Origin: Amycolatopsis umgeniensis
GTDB lineage: Bacteria > Actinomycetota > Actinomycetes > Mycobacteriales > Pseudonocardiaceae
Direction of reading: 5' to 3'
Assembly: GCF_014205155.1 (NCBI RefSeq)
Contig: NZ_JACHMX010000001.1
Location: 6,758,001 to 6,822,000, forward strand
DNA: 64,000 bases
Below, one piece after another: positions 43,005-52,718 of this stretch. How positions within the stretch are numbered: position 1 is the first letter of the stretch; the number at the start of each line of letters is the position of its first letter. Below the pieces are notes generated by a model. That model saw nothing but the letters and a program-made list of their open reading frames with translations, ran no database searches and was not told the origin of the DNA. Both the position numbers and the translations under genes were made by a program.

Positions 43005-44719
43005 CCCGTTCCGACCCCGCCGGGTTGGGCCGGGGGCCGCTGACCCGGTGGATGCCGGTGCTCGGGCAGGCTCGCGGCGAGCCTCCCGATCTCCCGCCGT
43101 TCGAGGTCGCGGCGGGGATGCGTCCCGGCCGGTTCGTGGCGCGGGTGATCCTCTCGTTGCCCCAGGTCACGATCCCGGCGATGCTGCTGGCGATCGCGTG
43201 GCAGGTCGGCGAGTCGGCCGTCCCGGTGGTGATGGGCCTCGCGATCGACCGGGCGCTGGCGACCGGCGACACCCGTCAACTGGTGCTGTGGATCGCTGTG
43301 CTGGTGGCCCTGTACGTCGCGCTGACGACGGCGGCCAGGCTCACCAACCGGCTCAACACCTACGCGATCCAGCTGTTGCAGCACCGGCTGCGGGCCACGC
43401 TGTCGGCCAGGGTGCTGCATCCCGACGGCGGAGGAGTGCGGGCGCCGGGCGGCGATGTGGTCTCGATGGTGACCAACGACGTCGCCCGCCTGGCCAACGC
43501 CGGGCTGCTCGTGGTCCTGCCGATCGCGCGGATCACCGCGATCGGGTTCATCGCGGTCTCGTTGCTGGTCACGTATTGGCCGCTCGGGGTCATGGTGCTG
43601 CTCGGCGCGCCGGTGGCGGTCTGGTCGATGGGGCTGCTGAGCGAAAGGCTCTCCCGCGACACTCGCGCCTACCAGGATCTCCTCGCCGACACCGTGGGGC
43701 GGGCCACCGATCTGGTCGCCGGCTACCGGGTGATCAAGGGCGTACGCGCGGAGGCCGAGGCGATTCGGCGATACCGGCAGGCCAGCCGGGCAACGCTCGC
43801 CGGCGCCAAACGCAACGCGGGCCTGCTCGGGAGGTTCCTCGTGGGCTCCGGCGCGGTGAACGGCGTGTTCGTCGCGGCGGTGACGGGACTGGCGGGCTGG
43901 TTCGCGGTGGACGGGCGGCTGAGCGTCGGCGGGTTCATCGCCGCGGTCGGCCTCACCCAGGCGCTGTTACCGCAGATGCAGTGGATCGCGAGCGCCGCCA
44001 TCCCCAATCTCGCGGGTGCTCGCGGCTCGTCGCTGCGCATTCTCGACGTGCTGCGTGGCGCGGGCACGCCTGCGGCCTCGCCGGGTGACACGCCACCGCC
44101 GGGGGCCACGCCTCCGCCTGTGCTGGACGTGTCCGTATTCGGCGAGACGGTCCAAGTGAAGCCTGGCGAATTCGTCGGAGTGCGTGCCGACGACCGGACC
44201 GCCGCCCAGGTCGCCGACGCGCTGATGAACCCCTACCTCCCGAGCGAGACCGGAAACGGCGTCGAAGTGCGTCTCGACGGACGTCCGGCGCGGGAGCTGA
44301 CCGCGGCCGAGTACCGCTCCCAGGTCACCGTCGCGCCCCATCGGGTCACGTTGTTCACCGGCACCATCCGCGACAACCTCACCCTGTCCGCCCGTGCGCC
44401 CGGGCTGCTGGACGCGGCGCTGCGGGCAGCGGCGTGTGCGGACTTCGCCACCGATGCCGACAGGCCGGTCGGCGAGAACGGCACCCGGCTCTCGGGTGGA
44501 CAGCGGCAACGGGTCGCGCTCGCCCGGGCGCTGGCGTGCGACGCACCGGTGCTGGTCCTGCACGATCCGACCACCGCGGTCGACTCGGTGACCGAGCAGG
44601 CCATCGCCGAGCGGATGTCCGGTATCCGCACGGGGCGCTCGACGCTGCTGATCGCCTCGTCCCCGGCGCTGCTGGGCGGCTGCGACCGGGTCGTCGAGCT
44701 GCGCGGCGGAAGGACGTGA
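43001..44719 (+). CDS. ABC half-transporter 1 with degenerate nucleotide site
   Basis: A 572-residue exporter-fold ABC half-transporter. The membrane domain (about 45-330) has six helices. The ATPase domain (about 365-572) is degenerate. The P-loop position reads GVRADDRTA without Lys, Walker B reads VLVLHDPTTAVD with His for Asp and Asp for Glu, and the switch-His place is Ser (LIASSPAL). The signature LSGGQRQR is intact. It can serve only as the signature donor to a partner. GTG 43001 overlaps the esterase stop. The partner is coded next. Confidence 0.9.
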   Translation: MTRSDPAGLGRGPLTRWMPVLGQARGEPPDLPPFEVAAGMRPGRFVARVILSLPQVTIPAMLLAIAWQVGESAVPVVMGLAIDRALATGDTRQLVLWIAVLVALYVALTTAARLTNRLNTYAIQLLQHRLRATLSARVLHPDGGGVRAPGGDVVSMVTNDVARLANAGLLVVLPIARITAIGFIAVSLLVTYWPLGVMVLLGAPVAVWSMGLLSERLSRDTRAYQDLLADTVGRATDLVAGYRVIKGVRAEAEAIRRYRQASRATLAGAKRNAGLLGRFLVGSGAVNGVFVAAVTGLAGWFAVDGRLSVGGFIAAVGLTQALLPQMQWIASAAIPNLAGARGSSLRILDVLRGAGTPAASPGDTPPPGATPPPVLDVSVFGETVQVKPGEFVGVRADDRTAAQVADALMNPYLPSETGNGVEVRLDGRPARELTAAEYRSQVTVAPHRVTLFTGTIRDNLTLSARAPGLLDAALRAAACADFATDADRPVGENGTRLSGGQRQRVALARALACDAPVLVLHDPTTAVDSVTEQAIAERMSGIRTGRSTLLIASSPALLGGCDRVVELRGGRT

Positions 44720-46434
44720 CCGACGTGATCGACTCTGCGCTGCCTGTCGCGGGCGGCAGGGAGACCGCCCGGGAGGTGTGGCGGCTCAGCCGTGGCCACC
44801 GGTGGCGGCTCGCCGCCGTCGTGGCGCTGGGAATTCTCAGCACAGCCGCCGGCCTGATCGGGCCCGTGGTGATCGGGCTCCTCGTCGACCGGGTCCAGGC
44901 GGGCACCGCCGACCGCGGCGCCGTACTGACAGTCACCGCCCTCCTGGCTGTCTCGGCCATCCTCGGAGCCGCCGGCACCGCGGCGACGACGGTGTTCGCC
45001 ACCCGGGTCTACCACACCATCCTCGCCGGACTGCGCGAGCAGCTCGTCGCCCGCGCCCTGACGCTGCCGCAGTACCGCGTGGAGCGAGCAGGAACCGGGG
45101 ACCTGATCTCGCGGTCCAGCGACGACGTGACCGCCGTCGCCGATGCCGCCCCGGCGGTGATCGGCGTGCTGACCACCACCGCGTTCACCATCGTCGTGTC
45201 GCTGGGCGGCCTGGCGGCGCTGGAATGGCCCTACGCCGCGGCGTTCGCCGTCGTGCTGCCCGGCTACGCACTCGCGCTGCGGTGGTATCTGCGCACCGGG
45301 CCCGAGGTGTACCGCGCGGAGCGTGCGGTGATGAGCGCCCGTGCCCAGCAGATCGTCGAGTCCCAGCGCGGCTACGCCACCGTGCTCGGCTTCGGGCTCG
45401 GCGAACGACGCCATCGTGCCGTGCTGACCGCCTCCTGGGCTGTCGCCGCGCAGGCGCTGCGGGCCCGCACCGTGCAGAGCATGCTCAACGCCCGCCTGAA
45501 TCTCGGTGAGTTGCTGAGCCTGGCCGCCGTGCTCGTGGTCGGCTTCGTCCTGATCGGCCACGGAGCCTCGACCGTCGGTGGCGCGACCACGGCCATGCTG
45601 CTCGTGCTGCGCCTGCTCGGCCCGGTGAACCAGCTGATGTTCGTCATCGACACCCTCCAGTCCGCCCTCGCGTCACTGAGCCGCATGATCGGCGTCACCA
45701 CCATCCCCTTCGCGGAACCGGCCCCCGAGCCGCCCACCGCCCAGGCCGTCCGGCTCCGCGAGGTCACGTTCGGCTACGGGGATGGCCCCCGCGTGCTGGA
45801 CGACATCACGCTCGACATCCCCGCCAGTGAGCGCCTCGCCGTCGTCGGCGCGTCCGGGGCGGGCAAGTCCACGCTGGCCGCCGTGATCGCCGGTATCCAC
45901 CCACCCGACACCGGAACCGTCGCGCGGCCGGAGCGCACCGCGGTGATCACCCAGGAGATCCACGTGTTCGCCGGAACCCTGCGTGACAACCTCACCCTCG
46001 CCGCTCCTGGCGCCACTGACGGCCAGTCGCGCGCCGCGCTCGAGGCCGTGGGCGCGACCGATCTGCTCGACGCGCTGCCGGACGGCCTCGGCACGGTGGT
46101 CGGCACTGGCGGTCATCCGCTGACCGACGCCCAAGCGCAGCAGCTCGCGCTGGCCCGCCTGCTGCTCGCCGACCCGCAACTGGCGATCCTCGACGAGGCG
46201 ACCGCCGAAGCCGATTCGGCACAGTCGGGGCTGCTCGATCGTGCGGCCGACGCGGTTCTCGCCGGCCGTACCGGGCTGGTGATCGCCCACCGGCTTTCCC
46301 AGGCCGCCGCGTGCGACCGGATCGTGGTCATGGAGCACGGCCGCATCACCGAGAGCGGGACGCACTCCGAGCTGATCGCCGTCGGCGGTGTCTACGCCAG
46401 GCTGTGGTCGGCATGGCAGAACGGGTCGGGGTGA
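44716..46434 (+). CDS. ABC half-transporter 2 with degenerate signature
   Basis: A 572-residue half-transporter, exactly as long as its partner. Membrane domain about 30-310 and ATPase domain about 345-572. Here Walker A GASGAGKST, Walker B LAILDEATAEAD and switch His VIAHRLS are intact, but the signature reads LTDAQAQQ instead of LSGGQ. With half-transporter 1 this leaves one complete ATP site and one dead site. It is likely a siderophore importer like IrtAB/YbtPQ, or an exporter. It starts GTG 44716 in overlap. Confidence 0.9.
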   Translation: MTDVIDSALPVAGGRETAREVWRLSRGHRWRLAAVVALGILSTAAGLIGPVVIGLLVDRVQAGTADRGAVLTVTALLAVSAILGAAGTAATTVFATRVYHTILAGLREQLVARALTLPQYRVERAGTGDLISRSSDDVTAVADAAPAVIGVLTTTAFTIVVSLGGLAALEWPYAAAFAVVLPGYALALRWYLRTGPEVYRAERAVMSARAQQIVESQRGYATVLGFGLGERRHRAVLTASWAVAAQALRARTVQSMLNARLNLGELLSLAAVLVVGFVLIGHGASTVGGATTAMLLVLRLLGPVNQLMFVIDTLQSALASLSRMIGVTTIPFAEPAPEPPTAQAVRLREVTFGYGDGPRVLDDITLDIPASERLAVVGASGAGKSTLAAVIAGIHPPDTGTVARPERTAVITQEIHVFAGTLRDNLTLAAPGATDGQSRAALEAVGATDLLDALPDGLGTVVGTGGHPLTDAQAQQLALARLLLADPQLAILDEATAEADSAQSGLLDRAADAVLAGRTGLVIAHRLSQAAACDRIVVMEHGRITESGTHSELIAVGGVYARLWSAWQNGSG

Positions 46435-46452
46435 TCCAGGGCGCGCGAGCCT

Positions 46453-49302
46453 TCAGAGCCGGACGTCGTGGCGGGAAGAAACGTTCAGTTTGCGGCGGAC
46501 CTTGACCACGTACTCCTCGACCGTGCGACGGGACAGGAACAGGGCCTGGGCGATTTCCTGGTTGGTGTGGCCGCCTGCCAGGAGGCGGGCGACATCCTGT
46601 TCACGCGGGGAGAGTTCGCTGCCGTAGCCGCGCCTGCCACGGGGTGACGGGGTGGCCGCACCGGTACTGCGGGAGCGGTGGCGGCAGCGGGCGGCGTCGA
46701 CCGTGGCTCCCAGGGCGTCGTAGGACCGGGTCAGGGCTTCGAGGACCTCGGCGTCGGCGAGGGTTTCGCCTTCGGCCTGTTCGGCGAGTTGAGTGGCCCG
46801 GTAGGACAGACCCAGATCCCAGTGCAGGTCGATCGCTTCCCGGTAGAGCCGGTCGGCCTCGACGCGGTCGTTCGTGGCCGCGGCCAGCCGCGCGCGGCAC
46901 GCGGCCAGCCCCGCCCGGGCCAGAGGAGCGTCGACTCCTCGGAGACCACTCGCCGTTTCCGAGACGAGCAGCCGTGCGGCGTCGACGTCGCCGACCGCCA
47001 GGTGGTAGTCGACGGCCTGGGGGAGGAGGTCGCCCGACCACACCCACGCGCCCTTGCTCCGCACCATCGTCACGCCGCGTCGCACGTGTTCCTCCGCCTC
47101 GGCGACCTTGCCCCGGCTGAGGAGCATGCCCGCCATCCCGCCCGCCGCCGAGATGCCCACCGGGAAGACCTGCGCCGCCGGGTACGGACCCGTCGTCGCC
47201 TGGAAGGCTTCCTCCGCTCGCCCCCACTCGCCCCGTGCCGCCGCCAACCAGCCTCGCGTGAGATGCAGGTCCGTGGTCAGCAGCAGGTCCGCATAGGTCT
47301 CGATCAGATTGTCGAGGCGCTGCCCCAAATCCGACCATCGCCCGCTGAGCCAGTCGAGCCGGGCCGCTGTGGCCTCGGCGGTGCCGACGACGTACGAGGA
47401 GCCGACCCGCTTGGCCAAGACGATCCCGTCGCGCAGGAACTCCCAGGCCTTGGCGTAGTGCCCGATCCACGAGCACGCGTCCGCCAGGTTGCAGTGGGCC
47501 CTGGCCAGGTGATGGAGCTCCTCGGGGTCGCGCACGTCCGAGGGGGACGGTAGCCGGGCGATGCGCTCCCAGGTGCTCGGGTCGCCGACGATCAGCCGCC
47601 CGCCGAGCGTCGTGGCCAGCAGCGCGGTGCGCAGTTCCCGGGTGGGCAGGTGGTCGACGATCCCCTCGACCCGGTCGAGCGACCTCTGGTGCTCGGCGAT
47701 GGACGCGGATCCCAGATAGGGCCCGGCCATCGCCGCCATCCCGCGTACGGTGCGTTCCGGCTGGTCACCGAGCAGGCCGAGGGCGAGGGTGATCTCCTCG
47801 GCGCCGCGGTCGAGAGACCCGGTCTCCCGTTGCAGCAGCAGTCCGAACCACAGATGAACCTGGGCCCGGACGTCCGGGGCCAGGCGCGGGTCCGACAGCA
47901 GGTTTTCGACCCTCGCGGTCATCACCCCGCCGGGCAGTCCGGTCAGGGCGTGGTCACAGAGTTTGGTCGCCAGCCGGTTCGCGACCTCGGGACTGGTCTC
48001 CGCATCGCTCAACACCTCGACCAGCAGGTCGACCGCGGTGGACACGTCGTTCGCGTCCTCCGCGACCTTGGCGGCGAGTTCGCTGTAGCGCAACCACTCG
48101 GCTTTCATGCCCGCCGCTTTGGCGTGCGCGCACAGGCTGGCGACAGGGGTGTGGTCCAGCGCGGACAGCGCGGCGAAAGCGCGTTCGTGCAGTTCTCGCC
48201 GCCGCGGCCCCGGCAGCGACGCGTACACCGCGCGCCGGGCGATGTTGTGGCGGAAACCGTATCTGTTGACCGTTTCCTCCACGAGCACACCGGACTCCAC
48301 CGACGCGATCAGGTGCGCCACTTCCGCCTCTCCCGCCACGGTGTTCAGCACCTCGGGCGTCTCCGGGACGCCCAGCACCGAAGCGGCCTCGGTGAGGATT
48401 CGTGCGGCGTCGGGCAAGGTCGCCAGCCGTTCCTCGATCGTGTCCGCCACCGAGGCCGGCACGTCGACCCCGGCGAGGACTCGCCGGGCCGAGTCACCTT
48501 CGGCGCGCACGTCCCGCATCGGATCACGCAGCGCCCGCACCGTTTCCTCGACCACGAACGGGATCCCCGCCGTTTCACGCAGGACGGCCTCGGCGAACCG
48601 ACGCGACGTCACGGCGGCCCCCACGAGGGCGTCGATCATCGCGCGCACGTCCGCCACACCGAAGGGCCGCAGGACGAGATCGACCCCGGTCACTCCGTGC
48701 GGGACGTGGAAGGCGTGGCCGAGTGGTGCCACCGACGGCAGATCCTCGCGGCGGTAGGTGGCCACGATCGACAGGTCCGGCGGCGGGTTCGCCAGCACGA
48801 AACGCAACACCCGGCGGGTCTTTTCGTCCGCCCACTGCAGATCCTCGAGTACGAGCACGGCCGGTCCCAGCGCACGGAGGAGATCCCGCACGGCGCGGAA
48901 CACCCGGTGCCGTTCGGCGTGCGGGTCGCCGAGGGGGCGCGGCGCCGGTGGCAGGCGGTCGGCGAGTTCGGGCAGATGGTCCCGGAGCGCACCGGTCGCC
49001 GGGCCGGGCTCGCGCAGCAGGTCGCCGCACTGGCTGAGGCAGTCGAGGAGCACTCCGTACGGGAACGGTTCGGGCAGCGGCTGACACGAACCCGTGATCA
49101 CGCGCGGGAAGCCGTCGCGGGCGGCCGCGGCGGCGAACTCGGTGACCAGCCTGGACTTGCCCACTCCGGCCTGGCCTGCCACGAAAACAGCCGACGGCGG
49201 GTGCCGTACCGCGTCGAGCAGGGCGGCGAGTTCCGCGTCCCGGCCGATCATCGGCGGCGAGCGGAACCGGCCGGAAAGGGGATCCGCGCAACCGTCGGCC
49301 AT
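46453..49302 (-). CDS. Large LuxR-family (LAL) transcriptional regulator
   Basis: A 949-residue LAL regulator. An N-terminal AAA/ATPase part shows Walker A GQAGVGKSR near residue 43 and Walker B VLVLEDLQWAD. A long helical, TPR-like middle (about 400-870) follows. The C-terminal LuxR HTH is LSPREQDVARLLAGGHTNQE then IAQALFLSRRTVEEYVVKVR. The gene converges on the siderophore operon with 18 bases between and diverges from the secreted protease genes. It could regulate either; the divergent proteases are the better guess. Confidence 0.92.
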   Translation of the reverse strand: MADGCADPLSGRFRSPPMIGRDAELAALLDAVRHPPSAVFVAGQAGVGKSRLVTEFAAAAARDGFPRVITGSCQPLPEPFPYGVLLDCLSQCGDLLREPGPATGALRDHLPELADRLPPAPRPLGDPHAERHRVFRAVRDLLRALGPAVLVLEDLQWADEKTRRVLRFVLANPPPDLSIVATYRREDLPSVAPLGHAFHVPHGVTGVDLVLRPFGVADVRAMIDALVGAAVTSRRFAEAVLRETAGIPFVVEETVRALRDPMRDVRAEGDSARRVLAGVDVPASVADTIEERLATLPDAARILTEAASVLGVPETPEVLNTVAGEAEVAHLIASVESGVLVEETVNRYGFRHNIARRAVYASLPGPRRRELHERAFAALSALDHTPVASLCAHAKAAGMKAEWLRYSELAAKVAEDANDVSTAVDLLVEVLSDAETSPEVANRLATKLCDHALTGLPGGVMTARVENLLSDPRLAPDVRAQVHLWFGLLLQRETGSLDRGAEEITLALGLLGDQPERTVRGMAAMAGPYLGSASIAEHQRSLDRVEGIVDHLPTRELRTALLATTLGGRLIVGDPSTWERIARLPSPSDVRDPEELHHLARAHCNLADACSWIGHYAKAWEFLRDGIVLAKRVGSSYVVGTAEATAARLDWLSGRWSDLGQRLDNLIETYADLLLTTDLHLTRGWLAAARGEWGRAEEAFQATTGPYPAAQVFPVGISAAGGMAGMLLSRGKVAEAEEHVRRGVTMVRSKGAWVWSGDLLPQAVDYHLAVGDVDAARLLVSETASGLRGVDAPLARAGLAACRARLAAATNDRVEADRLYREAIDLHWDLGLSYRATQLAEQAEGETLADAEVLEALTRSYDALGATVDAARCRHRSRSTGAATPSPRGRRGYGSELSPREQDVARLLAGGHTNQEIAQALFLSRRTVEEYVVKVRRKLNVSSRHDVRL

Positions 49303-49529
49303 GTTCGCTCCTGTCGGTGATCCGTCCGCAGAGGAATGCCCGACATGGTAGGTCGGCGGGCACCGGCGCCATAACCCCGCGAACTACGGCACTTGCGTCC
49401 ACACGGGATCAGGTACCGGTACGGGTCGCGACCACACTTGTTCCCCTCTCCGCCACGCCGAAAAGTGATTTCCCGAGCGGCTCGACGTCACAACCCCTGC
49501 GGCCGCTCGAACGTGCGATGGAGGAATCG

Positions 49530-51080
49530 ATGCAACAGCGCAGAACGAGATGGATGGCGAACCTGTTCACCGTCGCGGTCGCCGCCGCGGCGATGGCGAC
49601 GACCGTGGGCGTGGCCGGGGCGCAACCGGCGGAAGCGGCTGTCGTCCAGGCCGATCGGCCCTACTCCGGCCAGTACATCGTGGTGCTCGAAGGCGACGCC
49701 CGTGCCGCGGCCGACGGTCACGCCGCGACGCTCACCCGGCGCTATGGCGGTGAGGTGACCGGCACGTACTCGGTCACACTGAACGGATTCTCGGTCCGAA
49801 ACCTTTCCGAGCGGCAGGCGCGGCGGCTGGCCGCCGACCCATCGGTCAAGGCAGTGCACCAGGACGGCACGACCAGGGCGGCGGGCGAACAACCGAGTCC
49901 GCCGTCATGGGGCCTGGACCAGATCGACCAGCGAACCGCGACCCTGGACAAGAAGTACACCTTCCCGAACTCGGGCGACGGGGTGACCGCCTACGTCATC
50001 GACTCCGGGGTGCAGGCCCAGCACCCCGAGTTCGAGGGCAGGGCGAGCCACGGCTACGACTTCCTCGACAACGACACGGACGCCAGTGACTGCTACTGGC
50101 ACGGCTCGCACGTGGCGGGGACGATCGCGGGCAAAACCGTCGGTGTGGCGAAGAAGGCCAAGGTCGTGGCCGTGCGCTCGCTGGACTGCAAAGGCTCCGG
50201 ACCGGACTCGGCCACGGTCAGCGCCATGGAATGGGTGGCCAAGAACGCCGTCAAACCCGCGGTGGTGAACCTGAGCCTGGGCATGGACGTGCTCGGCGTC
50301 GGCGACGAACAGGTCAAGGCCCTGGTGGCCAAGGGAATCGTCGTGGCGGTCTCCGCGGGCAACGACGGCAAGGACGCGTGCGCCGTCAGCCCGGCCCGCG
50401 TCCCGGAGGCGCTCACCGTCGGCTGGTTCAACAAGGACCGTACCCGCGGTGGGAACTACGGCCGCTGCGTCGACCTTTTCGCGCCAGGCGGCAACATCTA
50501 CTCCAGTGACAACACCGGAAAGTTCCGCACCGGGAGCGGTACGTCCATGGCCTCCCCGCACGTCGCGGGCGCGGCCGCGCTGTATCTCGCCGCGAACCCC
50601 GGCGCGAGCCCGCAGCAGGTCGGCGACGCGCTGGTACGCAGCGCCACCCCGGACCTGATCACCAACCCCGGCACGGACTCGCCGAACAAGCTGCTCTACG
50701 TCGGTGACCTGGGTGGCGGCACGCCGTCCAGGTGCGGGATCAAGAGCAACGACCAGGACGTGGCCATCCCCGACGCGGACGCGGCGGTGGGCACCTCCGT
50801 GAGCCAGGATTCCTGCGACGGCAAGGCATCGGCCACGCTGGCGGTGCGAGTGGACATCGACCACGCCTACACCGGGGATCTCGCCATCGACCTGATCGGG
50901 CCGAGCGGCACGTCCTATCCGCTCAAACGCGCGGGCGGCGTCGGCGAATCCGGCGGCGTGCACCAGAGCTTCACCGTCGACGCCTCACACGAGGACGCGA
51001 ACGGCACATGGCGGCTCTCGGTTCGCGACACCTACCGATTCGACGTGGGCACGCTCACGGGCTGGTCGATCACGTTCTGA
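49530..51080 (+). CDS. Secreted subtilisin-like serine protease (S8) with P-domain
   Basis: A 516-residue secreted protease. Signal peptide to about residue 37 (ending AEAA); I9 inhibitor propeptide (about 45-115, YIVVLEGDARAA). The S8 catalytic triad is D158 (YVIDSGVQ), H191 (HGSHVAGT) and S339 (GTSMASPHVAG). A C-terminal proprotein-convertase P-domain (about 405-516) is rare among simple aqualysin-type proteases. ATG 49530 is chosen because GGAGG lies 5 bases before; ATG 49518 is in frame. A trypsin-like protease gene follows. Confidence 0.92.
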   Translation: MQQRRTRWMANLFTVAVAAAAMATTVGVAGAQPAEAAVVQADRPYSGQYIVVLEGDARAAADGHAATLTRRYGGEVTGTYSVTLNGFSVRNLSERQARRLAADPSVKAVHQDGTTRAAGEQPSPPSWGLDQIDQRTATLDKKYTFPNSGDGVTAYVIDSGVQAQHPEFEGRASHGYDFLDNDTDASDCYWHGSHVAGTIAGKTVGVAKKAKVVAVRSLDCKGSGPDSATVSAMEWVAKNAVKPAVVNLSLGMDVLGVGDEQVKALVAKGIVVAVSAGNDGKDACAVSPARVPEALTVGWFNKDRTRGGNYGRCVDLFAPGGNIYSSDNTGKFRTGSGTSMASPHVAGAAALYLAANPGASPQQVGDALVRSATPDLITNPGTDSPNKLLYVGDLGGGTPSRCGIKSNDQDVAIPDADAAVGTSVSQDSCDGKASATLAVRVDIDHAYTGDLAIDLIGPSGTSYPLKRAGGVGESGGVHQSFTVDASHEDANGTWRLSVRDTYRFDVGTLTGWSITF

Positions 51081-51141
51081 CCACAGTGGACGGACAGCGC
51101 CGTCCGCTCTTCCGCATGTCTTTGCCCTTGAAGGAGAAACG

Positions 51142-52608
51142 ATGAGAACAGCACGCTTCGCCGTAGCGCTCACTCTCGCCTTGGCCGCGGCGACCTCGCC
51201 AGTCATGAGCACCGCCATCGCCGCTCCCGCCGACGAGATCAGCGTCGCGGCGACCCCGACTGATCAGCTCCGTGCGGCGGAAATGGGGACCCGGATCGTC
51301 AACGGTGAACGCACCACGGTCAAGGAAAACCCTTCCGTCATCGCGGGTATGCGGGTCGGGGGCGGAGGTCCGCAGGGACAGTCCTGCACCGCTTCCGTGG
51401 TCGGCAAACGCAAGATCCTGACCGCGGCGCACTGCATGGTCGACACCACCGGTGCCAAGAGCTACATCTACGGCGACGACGACCTGAACACCCCGGGCGA
51501 CGAGACGTTCCGCACGGCCGTCGCCTCGTTCAAGGCCCACCCCCAGTACACCGGCTCCGGCGGCTGGCGCACGGGCCACGACGTCGCGGTGGTCACCACC
51601 GTCGACGACCTCCCGGTGCCGGAAAGCCAGTGGGCCAAGGTGGCGGGCTCGGGAGACAGCGCACTCACCAAGCCGGGCAAGTCCGGCATCTCCCTCGGCT
51701 ACGGCAAGACGTCGTCGAGCGGCGGCTCCGGCGAACTCCGCAAGACCACCATGCCGGTCAACGACCCCGCCGGTTGCCAGGTCTTCGACATCCGGGTCAA
51801 CGGTGACCTGATGGTGTGCACGGGCTACAACGACGGGCGCACCGCCGACTGCTCGGGTGACAGCGGCGGTCCGTTCATCGTGGACGGCGTGATCGTCGGT
51901 GTCTCGTCGTGGGGCTCCAGCGCCTGCGACCGCTACAGCATCATGGCGCGCCTGACCAACACGATGGGCGACTGGGCGCGCGGTGAGATCGGCGGAACCC
52001 AGCCCGGCGACGGGAAGTTCGGCGTTTCCCTCAGCCCGGCGGCGGGCAAGGCCGAGCCCGGCAAGCACGTCTCCACCAGCGTCACCACCACGGCGGGCGA
52101 CCAGGGCCCGGAAAAGCTGGAGCTGAGCGCGGCGTCCCTGCCCGCCGGAACGACCGCCACCTTCCAGCCCTCAGCGACCGTCGACTCCGGGCAGGTCGCC
52201 AAACTGACCCTGCAGACCTCGGCGAGCACCCAGGCGGGAACCTACAAGGTCACCGTCACCGCCAAGGGCGCTTCCGGAGCCAAGACCGCCGAGTTCACGC
52301 TCACGGTCGGCGACGGCGGCACCGGCGACGGCCCGAAACCGTCCACCTCGCCGAACTCCGGCACCGTCCCGCCCGGCGGCTACGCCAACGCGACGATCAC
52401 CGTCACCGGCGGCACGGGTCCCATCCGGCTCAGCGGCGCCGGCCTGTCCTACGCACCGACGTTCACGCCGCAGACCGTCAACCCCGGCGGCACTTCGCGA
52501 ATGACGCTCATGGGCCCGTACCAGCGTGGTACGTACAAGGTGACCGTCACCGCGACGGACAGCACCGGCAAGGCCGGAACCACGGAGTACACCCTCACGG
52601 TCCGATGA
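51142..52608 (+). CDS. Secreted trypsin-like serine protease with two C-terminal beta domains
   Basis: A 488-residue secreted S1A protease. Signal peptide to about 28, activation region ending RIVNGERT near 51. The triad is H97 (LTAAHC), D147 (HDVAVV) and S241 (GDSGGP). An Asp in TADCSGDS suggests trypsin-like (Arg/Lys) specificity. The C-terminal half (about 290-488) has two Ig-like beta repeats, each with GTYKVTVTA, which probably bind a polymer or surface. AAGGAGAAA precedes the ATG. Likely co-expressed with the S8 protease. Confidence 0.92.
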   Translation: MRTARFAVALTLALAAATSPVMSTAIAAPADEISVAATPTDQLRAAEMGTRIVNGERTTVKENPSVIAGMRVGGGGPQGQSCTASVVGKRKILTAAHCMVDTTGAKSYIYGDDDLNTPGDETFRTAVASFKAHPQYTGSGGWRTGHDVAVVTTVDDLPVPESQWAKVAGSGDSALTKPGKSGISLGYGKTSSSGGSGELRKTTMPVNDPAGCQVFDIRVNGDLMVCTGYNDGRTADCSGDSGGPFIVDGVIVGVSSWGSSACDRYSIMARLTNTMGDWARGEIGGTQPGDGKFGVSLSPAAGKAEPGKHVSTSVTTTAGDQGPEKLELSAASLPAGTTATFQPSATVDSGQVAKLTLQTSASTQAGTYKVTVTAKGASGAKTAEFTLTVGDGGTGDGPKPSTSPNSGTVPPGGYANATITVTGGTGPIRLSGAGLSYAPTFTPQTVNPGGTSRMTLMGPYQRGTYKVTVTATDSTGKAGTTEYTLTVR

Positions 52609-52648
52609 CCGGCGGATCAGCGGGTTCCTGATCCGAAGCCCCGCCAAA

Positions 52649-52688
52649 CGTGGAGCCCGTGACCGCTCGAGCGGCCACGGGCTCCACG
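52649..52688. terminator. Large hairpin in a convergent gap
   Basis: CGTGGAGCCCGTG (52649-52661) pairs with CACGGGCTCCACG (52676-52688), and an inner CCGCTC/GAGCGG extends the stem. It lies between the protease gene and a convergent hydrolase gene and is a likely bidirectional terminator. Confidence 0.8.
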
Positions 52689-52718
52689 GAGCTGTCGAGG
52701 GCGGCCAGCGAGCCGGCG

